The notes: a model not told the origin generated them from the letters alone. Positions 9,726 to 19,479 are shown, numbered from the stretch's first letter. The stretch: DNA of 31,130 nt from Rhizophagus sp. LPA8_4_AMF (GCA_021464525.1 JADRCO010000548.1:1-31130), one strand, 5' to 3'. Program-made: numbers and translations.

Positions 9726-9961
9726 ATGAATTATTTATCAATCATACTTCTTTTCTACCCTTCAGTGAGCCATTAACAAACTATAGCAAAGTAAAGATAA
9801 GCCGCGGAAATTACTATTATTTAGCAATAATCGCAATACTGGTAGTATCAGCAATATTATTATATGCCTGTTGTAATGCTTGCCTAAGACAATTTTTCAT
9901 AAAACATAATCATCAATCAGCGATCATGATAGAAATTTATGCATGGTTCGATGAACTATAA
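9726..9961 (+). pseudogene. Possible small membrane-protein remnant
   Basis: An ATG at 9726 opens a hydrophobic leader (MNYLSIILLFYPSV) that stops after 16 codons. In another frame, from about 9770 to TAA 9959-9961, there is a clear transmembrane helix (YYYLAIIAILVVSAILLYAC) followed by a Cys pair (CCNAC) and a basic segment. The frame change between leader and helix is unexplained; no intron fits. It could be a broken single-pass protein. Function is unknown and the reading is tentative. Confidence 0.22.
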
Positions 9962-10347
9962 AACTCGTTAAATCACAACTTTAATACTACTTGGAAATTC
10001 GAAGGCCAGTTCCCGTAATTGATGAAAGTACTTTATAATGGTATGGCTTATGGTGTTTGACAAAAATTGCATTAAATCCGATTTTGGACATGAATACTAT
10101 AACGTCGTTAAAAATCCTTGGAAAGATTTTTTATAATCTGAAAACTACAATTATCTTTTGCAAACTTGACCCTTCAAATCAAGATTCACCGATATTTTAT
10201 GTAATAATTTTTATTGTGAAATGCATCATCAATTCATCATACAATAAATGATACTGTACTGTAGCATATGTTTTTATAATTACTGAAACACAATAATACT
10301 AATTACATAATACATTTAAAGTATATATATGTGTAAACGATTTTCAA
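9962..10347. other. Intergenic sequence, nothing recognised
   Basis: A 64-codon open frame (10057-10251) lacks coding-like composition. A GATACTGTACTGTAGC sequence at about 10250-10265 echoes the repeats at the window start. Confidence 0.35.
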
Positions 10348-11437
10348 TTATCTTAAATTCAATGCCTGTTTCGATTGAAAATTGTAAAATATTTGACCTA
10401 TGCCTACACCAACTATTATAGCAAAATGATTAGGTTTAGTATCCTTTATATTTTGATTGATCGGATGATGTAATCGATGGAACAGATGACATAGAAGATA
10501 CAGGTGATACAGGTGGTACAGATGATACAGGAATCGAAATGGGTTTGTTCTAAATTTAAATTGTTAGTTTGGATAAAAAGAAGCACATAAATGTGGATCT
10601 ATATCTTACCAAATAATCACTTGTCACTTCATCAGCAGATAAGCGCCAGTTAAAATAACGAAAATTACTATTTGTAATAGTAAAAGTAAATAATTAATAC
10701 ATACTTTTATATAATTCTGCCAATAATAAAAGTGACCATTTAATACCTAATCTGGCCAGTAATCCCGGTGTATAAATCATTCCCTATATATAAGTAATAT
10801 TACGGTCCAGCGTTGAATATGACTGGTTCCATCGGTTGGATACTATGAAAATCAGCCCATTCGCCATCTATGTAGAAATCCAATCTCTTTTCGGAATCGG
10901 ACAGCGTGTAAGCTAAATGATACCACTGGTTTAGAAGGAGCCCGCTACCTATCTCTTTAATTTCTTCATTCAAATTGAAGCTTGACGAGAAGCGAGCGCG
11001 TGGTACTGATTTGGTCGGCGACAACCAGAGCGAGGGCGTACGAACTAAAATTTTTCCGCCTTAAATATACTTGTAATTTCTTTTTGAGACTTCGATATAA
11101 AATTTAACGACAAATCAAATTTTCACTTTTATGCAGAATTGTATTAAGTACAATAGTACGCGTGTAAGCCCGTTCTTGTAAACTAGCTATACCTCTGTGA
11201 AAAACACAAGCCCACTTGGTATCATGATGACTTATTATATTAAGTCGTAGCGTTATCGAGACCTCATTTGTCACCACCGGCAACTCATTATGTTGTACTA
11301 TCTTACTGTCATTAGCAGTCAGCATAATGGGACTCGAAATAAGCTCATTGGATGCTCTTGAAATCCCAGCAATTTGCTGTACTTTCTGAGAGATAAACAA
11401 ACAGTATACTTATTATTAAATAATTCAGTTTATGCAT
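10348..11437 (-). pseudogene. L1: signal peptide - LamG-like - membrane protein copy, broken
   Basis: Copy 1 of the tandem lectin-like family, with the family exon plan: exon 1 11193-11437, exon 2 10747-11059, exon 3 10610-10667, exon 4 about 10348-10549. Conserved motifs are present (SRASNELISSP, WYHLAYTLSDSEKRLDFYI, YFNWRLSADEV). Lesions: one extra base in the signal peptide (exon 1 is 245 nt against 241 in L2 and L4, of which one codon is a harmless insertion); a 9-nt insertion TAATATTAC in exon 2 (about 10794-10802) bringing an in-frame TAA at 10800-10802; and a frameshift plus lost transmembrane core in exon 4, whose stalk is Ser/Pro/Val-rich. Several independent hits make function as a full protein unlikely. 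Confidence 0.65.
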
Positions 11438-11955
11438 TAAGAATTAGCTTAAATCCTAACCAGTGCGGCATCCCCTTTTATGTTAAAATAATAAAAGTAA
11501 TTAAACCCGTGATGTTTACATTTAGGGGGCGTTTCAAAAATCTGTATAAATCCAACAAGATCTCTAAAATTGTTACTGTAATAATTTGTAGTACCGCTTC
11601 AATGGAAGATTTGAATTCTAATAAAAGTTTGTGAGACACACTCAGCCAAGCCTACGGTTTTATTTTTTAGATTATACGTAAGAATTATTCCAAAAAATGA
11701 ATTTTCCTTGCTATAAATTTTATTTAAAATGTTGATATTTTATTGGTCTTAATTTTGATTTAACAATAGATTCCTAAATTGAAATTATTAGAAATCAATA
11801 ATAATGCTACGGGTATCTTAGTATACCGACTATGAAACTGTCTGATAGGAACCACTGGCTTAATATCTTTCCAATTGTGCGATAAAGATGCTGCTCGAAA
11901 CTTAGTAGTGTTAAAACCGAAACTTGGTAAAACTATTTCCAAAATTTTTTATTTT
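11438..11955. promoter_or_regulatory. Upstream region of L1 with shared TGTTTACAT block
   Basis: The bases just upstream of L1 align with those of L2 and L3: a CCTAACCAGTGC element at about 11456-11467, a CTTTTATG element, and ACCCGTGATGTTTACAT at 11505-11521, the degenerate counterpart of the CACGTG/TGTTTAC block. The block lies 60-85 bases before the ATG, as in the other copies. The remainder to 11955 shows no gene. Confidence 0.4.
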
Positions 11956-12080
11956 CCAAAACTGGTAAAACTGGTAAAACTATCCGAAACTGGTAAACCT
12001 AATTCGAAACTGGTAAAACTAATCCGAAATTGATAAACCTAATCTGAAACTGATAAAGCTTCAAACCTGTAAAACTAATA
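11956..12080. repeat. Degenerate ~20-bp tandem array (CCGAAACTGGTAAAACTAAT)
   Basis: About six degenerate units of CCGAAACTGGTAAAACTAAT and shorter ACTGGTAAA pieces run in tandem. A related array in reverse-complement orientation lies about 75 bp to the right. The pair could be subterminal repeats of a small transposon or diverged satellite arms. Confidence 0.6.
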
Positions 12081-12155
12081 AAAACTAATTTATATAATAA
12101 TTATTTATTTATAACGTTCTTTATTGTCTTTTTTTTTTTAGAGAGCGGCTCCCTG

Positions 12156-12250
12156 TACTAGTTTCGGGAGTTTCGGACTAGTTTTAGGAGTTTCGAACTA
12201 GTTTCGGAGTTCCGGACTAGTTTCGGTTTCGGTTTCGATTTTAGTTTCGG
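12156..12250. repeat. Degenerate ~21-bp tandem array (ACTAGTTTCGGGAGTTTCGG)
   Basis: Four to five units of ACTAGTTTCGGGAGTTTCGG, ending in a TTTCGG hexamer run. The reverse complement shares the CCGAAACT core with the array at 11956-12080, so the two face each other across an AT-rich spacer. Confidence 0.6.
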
Positions 12251-12607
12251 CATCTTTATTATGCGATATTTAAAAATGCAATAAAAGAAATACTTTAATT
12301 CGAAAATTGAAATGTAACTTTAAAAAAAATTATTCAATAGATAAAATGATAATTTAATTTCGCGAGTTCGCGAGACACTGAATATATACCTAAATAATTA
12401 TAAATAATTATATTTTTACTTCAAATAACATAAATTTCTCTATAAAAAGTTGCTTACAATGTTAATATACTGTATTAAATATATATTAGTTAGGTATTAT
12501 TTTACCTAATTGGCAACATGTTCACATACAGTATATACTAAGTGCATATATGCTTAGGATATTACTTTTTTTTCATTCAGATAGTAACGTCAAGATTACA
12601 GTGGAAT
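12251..12607. other. AT-rich spacer between L1 and L2
   Basis: This is the 3' flank of L2 with no gene seen. A TTCGCGAGTTCGCGAG direct repeat occurs at about 12359-12374. Similar text around TATACAGTAT and GTGCATA recurs past L3 and L4, showing that the 3' flank was duplicated with the gene. Confidence 0.4.
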
Positions 12608-13674
12608 TTAAAATTTATTTAGAATATCTTCATGTCCAGGAGATTCTTCCGTAACTTCAGGTCCATAATCTCTATTCTGTTGTTCTTTTTTCTTATATGA
12701 TTTAAAGATATAAAATCCGATAAGAATACTGCAAAGAGAAGCACCTACAACTATACCAGCCATGATAGGAATATTATTAGTTGGTGTAGTAGATTTAACA
12801 GATGTAGATGATACAGTAATTGAACTGTCATTCTAAATTCAAGTTATTGAAAGAAGATAAAGAATGTAAATTGAATAAGAGAAGCTCATAAACATGAAAT
12901 TATGTAATCATCTTACCGAAAAAATGCTTTCCACCTCATCAGCAGATAAACGCCAGTTAAAATAACGAAAATTGCTAATAAAATAGAAGTGAACATTTAA
13001 TACTTTTATAACTTCATTATTATGACAAACCATACCTAATCTGGCCATCGATCCCATTATACAAGTTATCGTAACCGATGTATAGCGGTGCAACGTTGAA
13101 TACTATTTGTTTCATTGGCTTGATGCTCCGAAATCCAGCCCATTGGCCATCTATATAAAAATCCAATCTCTTTTCGGAATCAGATAGCGTGTAAGCTAAA
13201 TGATACCATCGGTTCAAAAGAAGCTCATTACCGACCGAACGAATTCATTCATTATAAGAATCGTTTAGCGAGAAGCGGGGATGCGGTGCTGATTTAGACG
13301 GCGTCAGCCAGAGTGAAGGCGTACGAATTGTATTTTGGTCGCCTTGACGAACATATATTTTGACAACATGAGTTTATAGACAAATTTACAATCGATTTCA
13401 CTTTTCAAAGAATCTTTTAAATAGTGGTTATACCTTTGTGAAAAACACAAGCCCACGTGGGGTCATGAAATGTAATATTAAGTCGTAACGTTATTGAAAC
13501 TTCGTTTGTCACTTCTGGCAAATCAGTATGCTGTATTACTCTATTGTCATTACCAATCAGTGTAATGGGACTCGAAATAAGTTCATTAGACGCTCTTGAA
13601 ATCCCAACGATTTGCTGTACATGCTGACAGAAAACGAAAAGTATACAGATTATTGAATAATTCAATCTATACAT
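12608..13674 (-). pseudogene. L2: LamG-like membrane protein copy, one nonsense codon
   Basis: Exons: 13434-13674 (241 nt), 13036-13342 (307 nt), 12917-12974 (58 nt), 12608-12832 (225 nt). Lengths of the first three equal those of intact L4 and all splice sites are canonical. The joined frame would give 276 residues: signal peptide, LamG-like domain, a short Thr/Ser stalk, a transmembrane helix (IMAGIVVGASLCSILIGFY) and a tail with GPEVTEESPGHE. The only lesion seen is TGA at 13245-13247, codon 113, where L3, L4 and L5 have GGA (Gly). This is a very recent loss, a strain-specific allele or a sequence error. L2 is the copy most likely to be alive after L4. Confidence 0.7.
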
Positions 13675-14463
13675 TAGAATTATCTAAAAATTTCTAACCA
13701 AATGCACTCTTTTATGCTAAAAAGTAGACACGTGCGTTTACATAACAGATATTGTCCACCTAATAAAGTCAAACAAGACCTCCTGTAACGGATGTTGTGA
13801 GACTATGAGGCGTTCATTCAAAACCGATATTATTGCGCCTATGAATATATTATATTTACATTTTAATTCCCAGGTTACACGAGACTAGTATAATACAAAT
13901 CCAATTTTTCGATGACAAAATATCTTTCTAAGTGCATAATATAAGTGAATTTCTTCGGCAGTTGTTTAAACTTAGTTTTATTTTTACTAAGAAATTACAA
14001 TTTTCCTGACACCTATATATCAATGATCCTGTGGTAGACAAGTTTTGTCAAGTTAATTTATTACAATTCGCCATTTTGAGAACTATAAAGTAACGTTAGA
14101 TCATAAATTCATTATTTGTATATTATTTATTATAATTATATTCAATAATTAAAGGATAAGTATAATATATTATGATATCAAGTTTTATCGGATACCGATG
14201 TTGTTTTAAAATTAATGTTAAAAATAGGTTATATTTATTCATAAGATTATTTATTCTCCATTTTATGATGTGGAATTTATTTGGTTATTTGTCGTATCGC
14301 TTCTAAAAGTTTGTGAGACAATAGTCTATTAATTATTGAGTGTTATTTATTTTATAAATCTTAGAATTTTTACAACTTCACTTAATTGGCAATAAATTCT
14401 GTATAGTACTAAGTGCATACACGTTTTTAAAATATCGCTTTTTCATCAAGGTTATAGTAGAAT
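13675..14463. promoter_or_regulatory. L2 upstream region with GTAGACACGTGCGTTTACAT block
   Basis: A TTCTAACCAAATGCACTC element and, at 13724-13743, GTAGACACGTGCGTTTACAT lie 50-70 bases before the L2 start. The latter matches 17 of 20 bases of the perfect palindrome upstream of L3. A TGAGACTATGAGGCGTTCAT element at about 13797 also has a counterpart upstream of L3 and L5. The rest, up to the end of L3, has no gene. Confidence 0.45.
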
Positions 14464-15706
14464 TTAAAATTTATTTAAAATATCTTCATGTTCGGGAGAT
14501 TCTTCCGTAACTTCAGGTCCATAATCTCCTTTCTGGTTTTTTTTTCTCTTATATAATCTAATGATATAAAATCCGATAAAAATACGACAACTACACCTAC
14601 ACCAGCTATTATAAGAATATTTTGTGTGGTAGATTTAGTATATTGAACAGTCGAACTATCGTTCTAAATTCAAGTAATTGAAAGAAGATAAAGGATGAAA
14701 ATTAAAAAAAAGAAGCTCACAAACATGAAATTATGTAAGCAACTTACCGAAAAAATGTTTGCCACCTCATTAGCAGATAAACGCCAGTTAAAATACCGGA
14801 AATTGCTATTAGCAATAAAAGTAATTGTTTAAGATGTTAATAATTCTGCCGATTTTGTTATTATGATAAAATCATACCTAATCTGGCCAGTGATCCCATT
14901 ATAGAGGGTATCGTTACCAATATATACCGGTGCATCATTGAATTTAATACGTTCTGTCATCTTAAATGCACTATATCCTTTCTTTTTGCCATCTATATAA
15001 AAATCCAGTCTCTTTTCGGGATCGGATAGCGTGTAAGCTAAATGATACCATCGGTGCAAAAGAAGTCCGTTACCGACTGAAGGAATTCCTGCATTATAAT
15101 AATTGTCTAACGAGAAGCGGGCATGCGTTACTGATTTGAAGGATGTCAGCCAGAGTGAAGGCGTACGAACTGCATATTCGTCGCCTTGATTAAAATGTTA
15201 ATTACATCGGTTTATTTATAACAAAATTTACAATTAATTTCACCTTCCAAAAAAACTCGTAAATGACATAACGAGTGGTTATACCTTTGTGAAAAACACA
15301 AGCAAACCCGGAATCATGAAACGTAATAAAAAGTCGTAGCGTTATTGAGACCTCATTTATCACTTCCGGCAACCCTGTAAAAAATTTGATCCGTGTTTTA
15401 TCTTTCCATGTTTTGTATCATTTTCATGGAATTTATAGCCTTAAATCATGGAAATTTTCATCTCGCTAACACGGATATCCGTGAATGTATCATTTTCACG
15501 GAATTTTTACGGAAGACATGGAGATATTCGGATAAAAATTTTTTATAGGGCAACTCATTATGTTGTATTATTATGTTGTTATCAGCAGTCAGTGTGATGG
15601 GACTCGAAATAAGTTCTTTAAACGCCCTTGAAATCCCAGCGATTTGCTGTACTTGCTGACAGAAAACGAACAATATACAGATTATTAAATAATTTGGTTT
15701 GTACAT
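14464..15706 (-). pseudogene. L3: LamG-like membrane protein copy, disrupted by a transposon
   Basis: Exon 1 spans 15285-15706 and is interrupted by a 178-bp element at 15373-15550 plus a 3-bp duplication; 181 added bases shift the frame. Exon 2 (14878-15184, 307 nt) is fully open and keeps WYHLAYTLSDPEKRLDFYI. Exon 3 (14748-14805, 58 nt) is open. Exon 4 (14464-14663) has an indel in the transmembrane segment, so the tail motif GPEVTEESPEHE reads in another frame. Start ATG is at 15704-15706. The clean exon 2 next to a disrupted exon 1 suggests inactivation after a period of constraint. Confidence 0.7.
15373..15550. mobile_element. MITE with CCCTRTAAAAAATTT ends, inserted in L3 exon 1
   Basis: The 178-bp element starts CCCTGTAAAAAATTT and ends AAATTTTTTATAGGG, forming 15-bp terminal inverted repeats with one mismatch. 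It is flanked by CAA on both sides (15370-15372 and 15551-15553), a 3-bp target duplication. The uninterrupted sequence in L4 shows that CAA occurs once there, confirming insertion. Inside are repeated CCGTG and CATGGAA motifs in both orientations. Three-base duplications are known for CACTA (EnSpm) and Harbinger families; the ends fit neither consensus clearly, so the superfamily is left open. Confidence 0.75.
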
Positions 15707-15762
15707 TAGAATTAGCTTAGATTCTAACCAGTGCAACAAACTATCTCTTTTGTGCTATATAG

Positions 15763-15782
15763 ATGTAAACACGTGTTTACAT
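15763..15782. promoter_or_regulatory. Perfect 20-bp palindrome upstream of L3 (CACGTG flanked by TGTTTAC)
   Basis: ATGTAAACACGTGTTTACAT is self-complementary over 20 bases and ends 57 bases before the L3 start codon. It has a CACGTG E-box core (bHLH factors) and a TGTTTAC/GTAAACA forkhead-type core on each side. A closely related sequence lies at the same position before L2 and a weaker one before L1. Regulatory use is inferred from position and conservation. Confidence 0.5.
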
Positions 15783-16065
15783 GCATTATAAGAACTTCTG
15801 AAACAGATGAGCTGTGGGACCATGAGGCGTGCATCTAATGTACGTAGTATTACAATAATAATAATCTTGTGTTAATGGTATCAGATTTTAAGTCATTACT
15901 GCGCTTATGGATTACATATTAACTCTAACAATGATAAACCAATTATAGTATCCATTTAATGAAATTAATTTTATGGAAATTCAATGATAAAAATGCCGAA
16001 AAAATTGGAATTTAACAAATATTAATAGTTAATACAAACTTATTGGCAAATGATTGATATTATAT

Positions 16066-16120
16066 TTTGACTAGGGATTCCACTACCTCTATGATAAATG
16101 ACATTTTGCACTAAAAAAAT
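16066..16120 (-). repeat. Fragment of a dispersed SINE-like repeat
   Basis: Read on the - strand, TTTAGTGCAAAATGTCATTTATCA...GTGGAATCCCT matches, with substitutions, TTTAGTGCAAAATTGCTATTTGTCA...ATGAAATCTCT at about 19538-19580 on the + strand. The homology is limited to about 55 bases here, so this is a truncated copy. Confidence 0.35.
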
Positions 16121-16172
16121 TGTCCTTAATTTCTTTTCAATTAATTAATTACTAAGATAAAAAAAATACTAG

Positions 16173-16291
16173 CCCTATAAAAAATTTTCTGGGGAAAATT
16201 CCGATAAATGATCATTTTCTAGTTTTCATTCCAAAAAAAACTCCGATATACTCCGATATGTGATCAATTTTCTAAAAAATTTTTTATAGGG
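16173..16291. mobile_element. Second CCCTATAAAAAATTTT MITE copy
   Basis: 119 bp, starting CCCTATAAAAAATTTT and ending AAAATTTTTTATAGGG, the same ends as the element in L3. It is flanked by TAG on both sides (16170-16172 and 16292-16294), again a 3-bp duplication. Inner CTCCGATA motifs are repeated. The agreement in ends and duplication length defines a family. Confidence 0.7.
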
Positions 16292-16471
16292 TAGTTCCTA
16301 TCAATTATATGGTCAGTGTACAAGCAACGTCAAAGATAATTAATATATTATTTACTGACTACTGACATCACTTATTATAAGGACAAGTACAATATATTAT
16401 AATATTAAGCTGTTTCGGATACCAATGATATTTTTTTTTAAAAAAAAAATTAAATATAGAGTTTCTTTTAA

Positions 16472-16549
16472 CCCTAAAAACTCCGTGAATATGATATATT
16501 TATGGAAATAACATGAAATAAAAAAAACACGGAATAAATTTTTATAGGG
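16472..16549. mobile_element. Third, internally deleted copy of the CCCTATAAAAA family
   Basis: 78 bp, from CCCTAAAAACTCCGTG to CACGGAATAAATTTTTATAGGG. The inverted ends match the family with a gap in the left arm. Flanks are TAA and TAG, so no perfect target duplication remains. It is probably an eroded copy. Confidence 0.5.
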
Positions 16550-17027
16550 TAGATATTTGTTATAAGGTTATTTACCTAAATTGTACATTTATCCTCTATG
16601 TTGCATACACATACATACTTTTTAAAACGAGGCTTTTTTAGACCTTTTTTTTTTTATAACGTATTTAAAGAATCAAGACTACAGTATTTCAGTTCATAAT
16701 CTAGAGGACCATCTTGTTATGCGAAAATCATTTGGTTACAGTACTCATCTCTTCAATCAGAAAATTTTCTAGAATTCTAAAGTTTGAGCGGAAATAATCC
16801 ATTAATTAATAAATATGATTTTATTTTATAAATTTAGAATGTTTACAATTTCACCTATAAATTGGCATTGTAAATTTTGTATAATACAGTATACTACTAT
16901 GTGCGTGCGTGCTTTAAGATATCGCTTTTTCAAATTACACTGAAATTTATAACATCTTTAATGTATGGCATGAACCACACGTAAATGAAAAGTTTACAAT
17001 TGTTATAAATCTCTTCTTCCCAAATTC
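16550..17027. other. Spacer, duplicated 3' flank of L4
   Basis: No gene. The stretch around 16850-16930 (CACCTATAAATTGGCATTG, ATACAGTATACTA, GCGTGCTTTAAGATATCGC) resembles the flanks downstream of L2 and L3, so the duplicated unit extends at least 100-150 bases past the stop codon. Confidence 0.4.
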
Positions 17028-18179
17028 TTAATTTTTTTTCATGCTCCGAACTTTTCTAGGAGATATAACTTCATGTCCAGAAGATTCTTCCGTAACTTCT
17101 GGTCCATATTTTCCATGCTGTTGTTTTTTCCTATATAATTTAAATATATAAAATCCGGCAATAACTAAAAGAATAGTAGCAAGAGACGCGCCTATGCCTA
17201 TACCAGCCATGGTAGCAATATAGTTAGTTTCTGTTTTAAGTTGAGTAGATGGATCCGACGTTGTAGTTGTAATTGGTTGCATAGGTGATACAGGTGATAG
17301 AATCGAACTATTGTTCTAAATTTAAAAATTGAAAGGAAATAAAGGACATCAATTGGATAATAAGAAGCTCCAAACGTGGAACTAGGAAAGCATCTTACCG
17401 AAAAATCTTTTATCACTTCATCAGCAGATAACTGCCAATTAAAATAACGAAAATTGCTAATAATAATAAAAAGTGCCCATTTAATACTTCTATAATTTTG
17501 TCAACTTATTCATTATGATAACATACCTAATCAGTCCAGTGACCCCATTAAAGAAGGTATCGTTACCGATGTATAATGGTGCAACGTTAAATATTATTTG
17601 TTCCGTCGGCTGGATGCTCTGAAATCCAACCCATTTGCCATCCATATAAAAATCCAATCTCTTATGTGGATCAGATAGCGTGTAAGCAAAATGATACCAT
17701 TTGTTCAAAAGAAGCCCGCTGCCGACCGAATCAATTCCAGCATTTGAATCATCGTTTAACGAGAAACGAGGGTGCGGTGCTGATTTGGTTGGAGTCAGCC
17801 AAAGAGAGGGCGTACGAACTAAATCTTGACCACCTTTAATGCATATGTATTTATTTTAAGATTTAGAACAACAGTCTATAAAATTAATTTCATCTTCCAA
17901 AGAAACTCACAAATCACATAGCTAATGATAATTAATACCTTTGTGAAAAACACAAGCAAAACCAATATCACGCATTTTAATATTGAGCCATAGCGTTACC
18001 GAGATCTCGTTTGTCACCTCTGGCAACTCATTATGTTGTATTATTTTGTTTTCATTAGCAGTCAGCATAACGGGACTCGAAATGAGTTCATTGGACGCTC
18101 TTGAAATCCCAACAATTTGCTGTACTTGCTGACAGAAAACAAACAGTATACAGATTATTGAATAATTCAGTATGTACAT
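17028..18179 (-). CDS. L4: intact signal peptide - LamG-like - transmembrane protein (4 exons, 297 aa)
   Basis: Exons: 17939-18179 (241 nt), 17527-17833 (307), 17399-17456 (58), 17028-17315 (288), with GT-AG introns of 105, 70 and 83 nt. The joined frame is open for 297 codons. Residues 1-24 are a signal peptide (hydrophobic YSIICILFVFC core). Residues about 25-202 form a laminin-G/concanavalin-A-like jelly roll: WYHFAYTLSDPHKRLDFYM around 126-144 is the typical 'WHHVA..DG...LYVDG' block, followed by an APLYIGND strand and YFNWQLSADEV (187-197). Residues 203-234 are a Ser/Thr/Pro stalk. Residues about 236-260 are a transmembrane helix with GxxxG spacing. The basic stop-transfer KLYRKKQQ and a 35-residue cytoplasmic tail with YGPEVTEESSGHE end the protein. 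It is likely a type I surface protein that binds a glycan or protein; the ligand is unknown. It is the only unbroken copy of five. Confidence 0.8.
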
Positions 18180-18958
18180 TATAAGCTACTTAATATTGAC
18201 AAGAAAAAACTATTAATAAAATTTATAATTTAGTTTATATCTAGAATAGCTTTAAAAAAATTCTAAACAGTGCAGCAAAATACAACAAAATTCGACAAAA
18301 TTGTCCTTTTTATACCTTTTATGCTAAATATTATTTTACCTTATATACTGTGTAAATCAAACAAAACCCTTCAAAGTTTTGAAATTAGGCGTCAAATTTT
18401 ATTCTAGAATTCTACGTTACTGCGCCTATGCCTGCATTTTACCTAATAAAGATCCAGGCTACACAAATTCGTGTAGTACAAACCTCCAATTTCATCTACA
18501 TAATAAATATGAATTAACCACTTTAATAGCAGTGTTGGGTTTCTGGGTATGCTTATAAGCAATAAAATTGAATTTTATTGGATTAATAATTATTAAGTCC
18601 AACAGAATTTTTATAAGTCCAATTGATCCAATAGCCATCATTGTTATTAGGAATTAAAAATTATCTATTTTCTAACTTAATTCGGGATCAATTAGTCAAG
18701 TATTTATTAATAATAGTGAATCTGACATTGTAATGATTGTATAGGAAAAAATGCAATAACTTGGCTTCTATAGATACTAAAGACATGAAATTATCCCCAT
18801 TAGATGTGTCAATAAGCTAAATTCCATCTTCTTATGATCATTAGATAACAAGTTATCTTTGAAAATTTTCAAATTCAGATTTTCAGCTCTTAGGAAAGTA
18901 GTTTTTTATGTTTAAAAAATTTACCAGATTTCTGTGTTTCATCGATGTCGATCATTTA
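18180..18958. other. L4 upstream region, nothing firm
   Basis: The family's upstream element (TTCTAAACAGTGCAGC at about 18261, CTTTTATGCTA at about 18317) is displaced by about 80 bases relative to other copies, indicating an insertion next to the L4 start. No clear CACGTG/TGTTTAC palindrome is seen; GTGTAAATCAAAC at about 18351 is the nearest match. No gene is found to 18958. Confidence 0.35.
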
Positions 18959-19260
18959 AGATCAGTATAAATAGGGAAACGGAAACCGTTGTAAGTCCGG
19001 AGCGAAAAAAGATAAAGCTTGCGATTTCATTGTACGACATCACGTGAGGGGACAGAGAAACTCACGTGATCGATCATTTTTCATAGCGCGTATACATATA
19101 TAGTCCTTCGCTTCGCTCTGGACAATTAATATTGTATTCATCGTATAGTTCTAAATTTCTATTTATGCGTGCTAGCCCCAATAGGACTATAACAACGGTT
19201 CGGGCGATCTTACGTTGGTCTACTCTATGTATATTTTTTAAGATATATGTATTTTGCACT
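18959..19260. promoter_or_regulatory. Orphan TATA-like and TCACGTGA cluster
   Basis: CAGTATAAATAGGG at 18963-18976 is a good TATA-box-like sequence, and two perfect TCACGTGA palindromes follow at 19040-19047 and 19062-19069. The segment is more GC-rich than its surroundings. No credible coding sequence follows on either strand. It could be a promoter orphaned by gene loss or the internal part of a repeat. Confidence 0.3.
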
Positions 19261-19479
19261 ATGTATGAATTCTACTAGCTATAAAAATAAAAATAAAAAA
19301 TATAAATATTCTAAATATTCATCATTTACTTGCTATTAAATTAACCAATTTTTTAAGTTTATAACATTTCATTTTAAAGATAACTTTAATTTTGAGGTCA
19401 ATAATAGAAAATTATCGGTTAAAAATTTAAAAAAAACTATAAAATTTTCTTGAAAAGTTTTGAAATTAATCAATTCATA

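Noticed and set aside
10057..10251. 64-codon + strand frame
   Set aside because: No coding-like features, no neighbours and no recognisable domain.
11374..11634. + strand open frame upstream of L1
   Set aside because: Overlaps L1 exon 1 antisense and the duplicated upstream flank; not conserved in the other copies.
11760..11942. 60-codon - strand frame between L1 and L2
   Set aside because: No counterpart in other intergenic intervals and no coding-like pattern.
19074..19259. 61-codon - strand frame
   Set aside because: Lies in the TCACGTGA/TATA-like segment and shows no conserved protein features.
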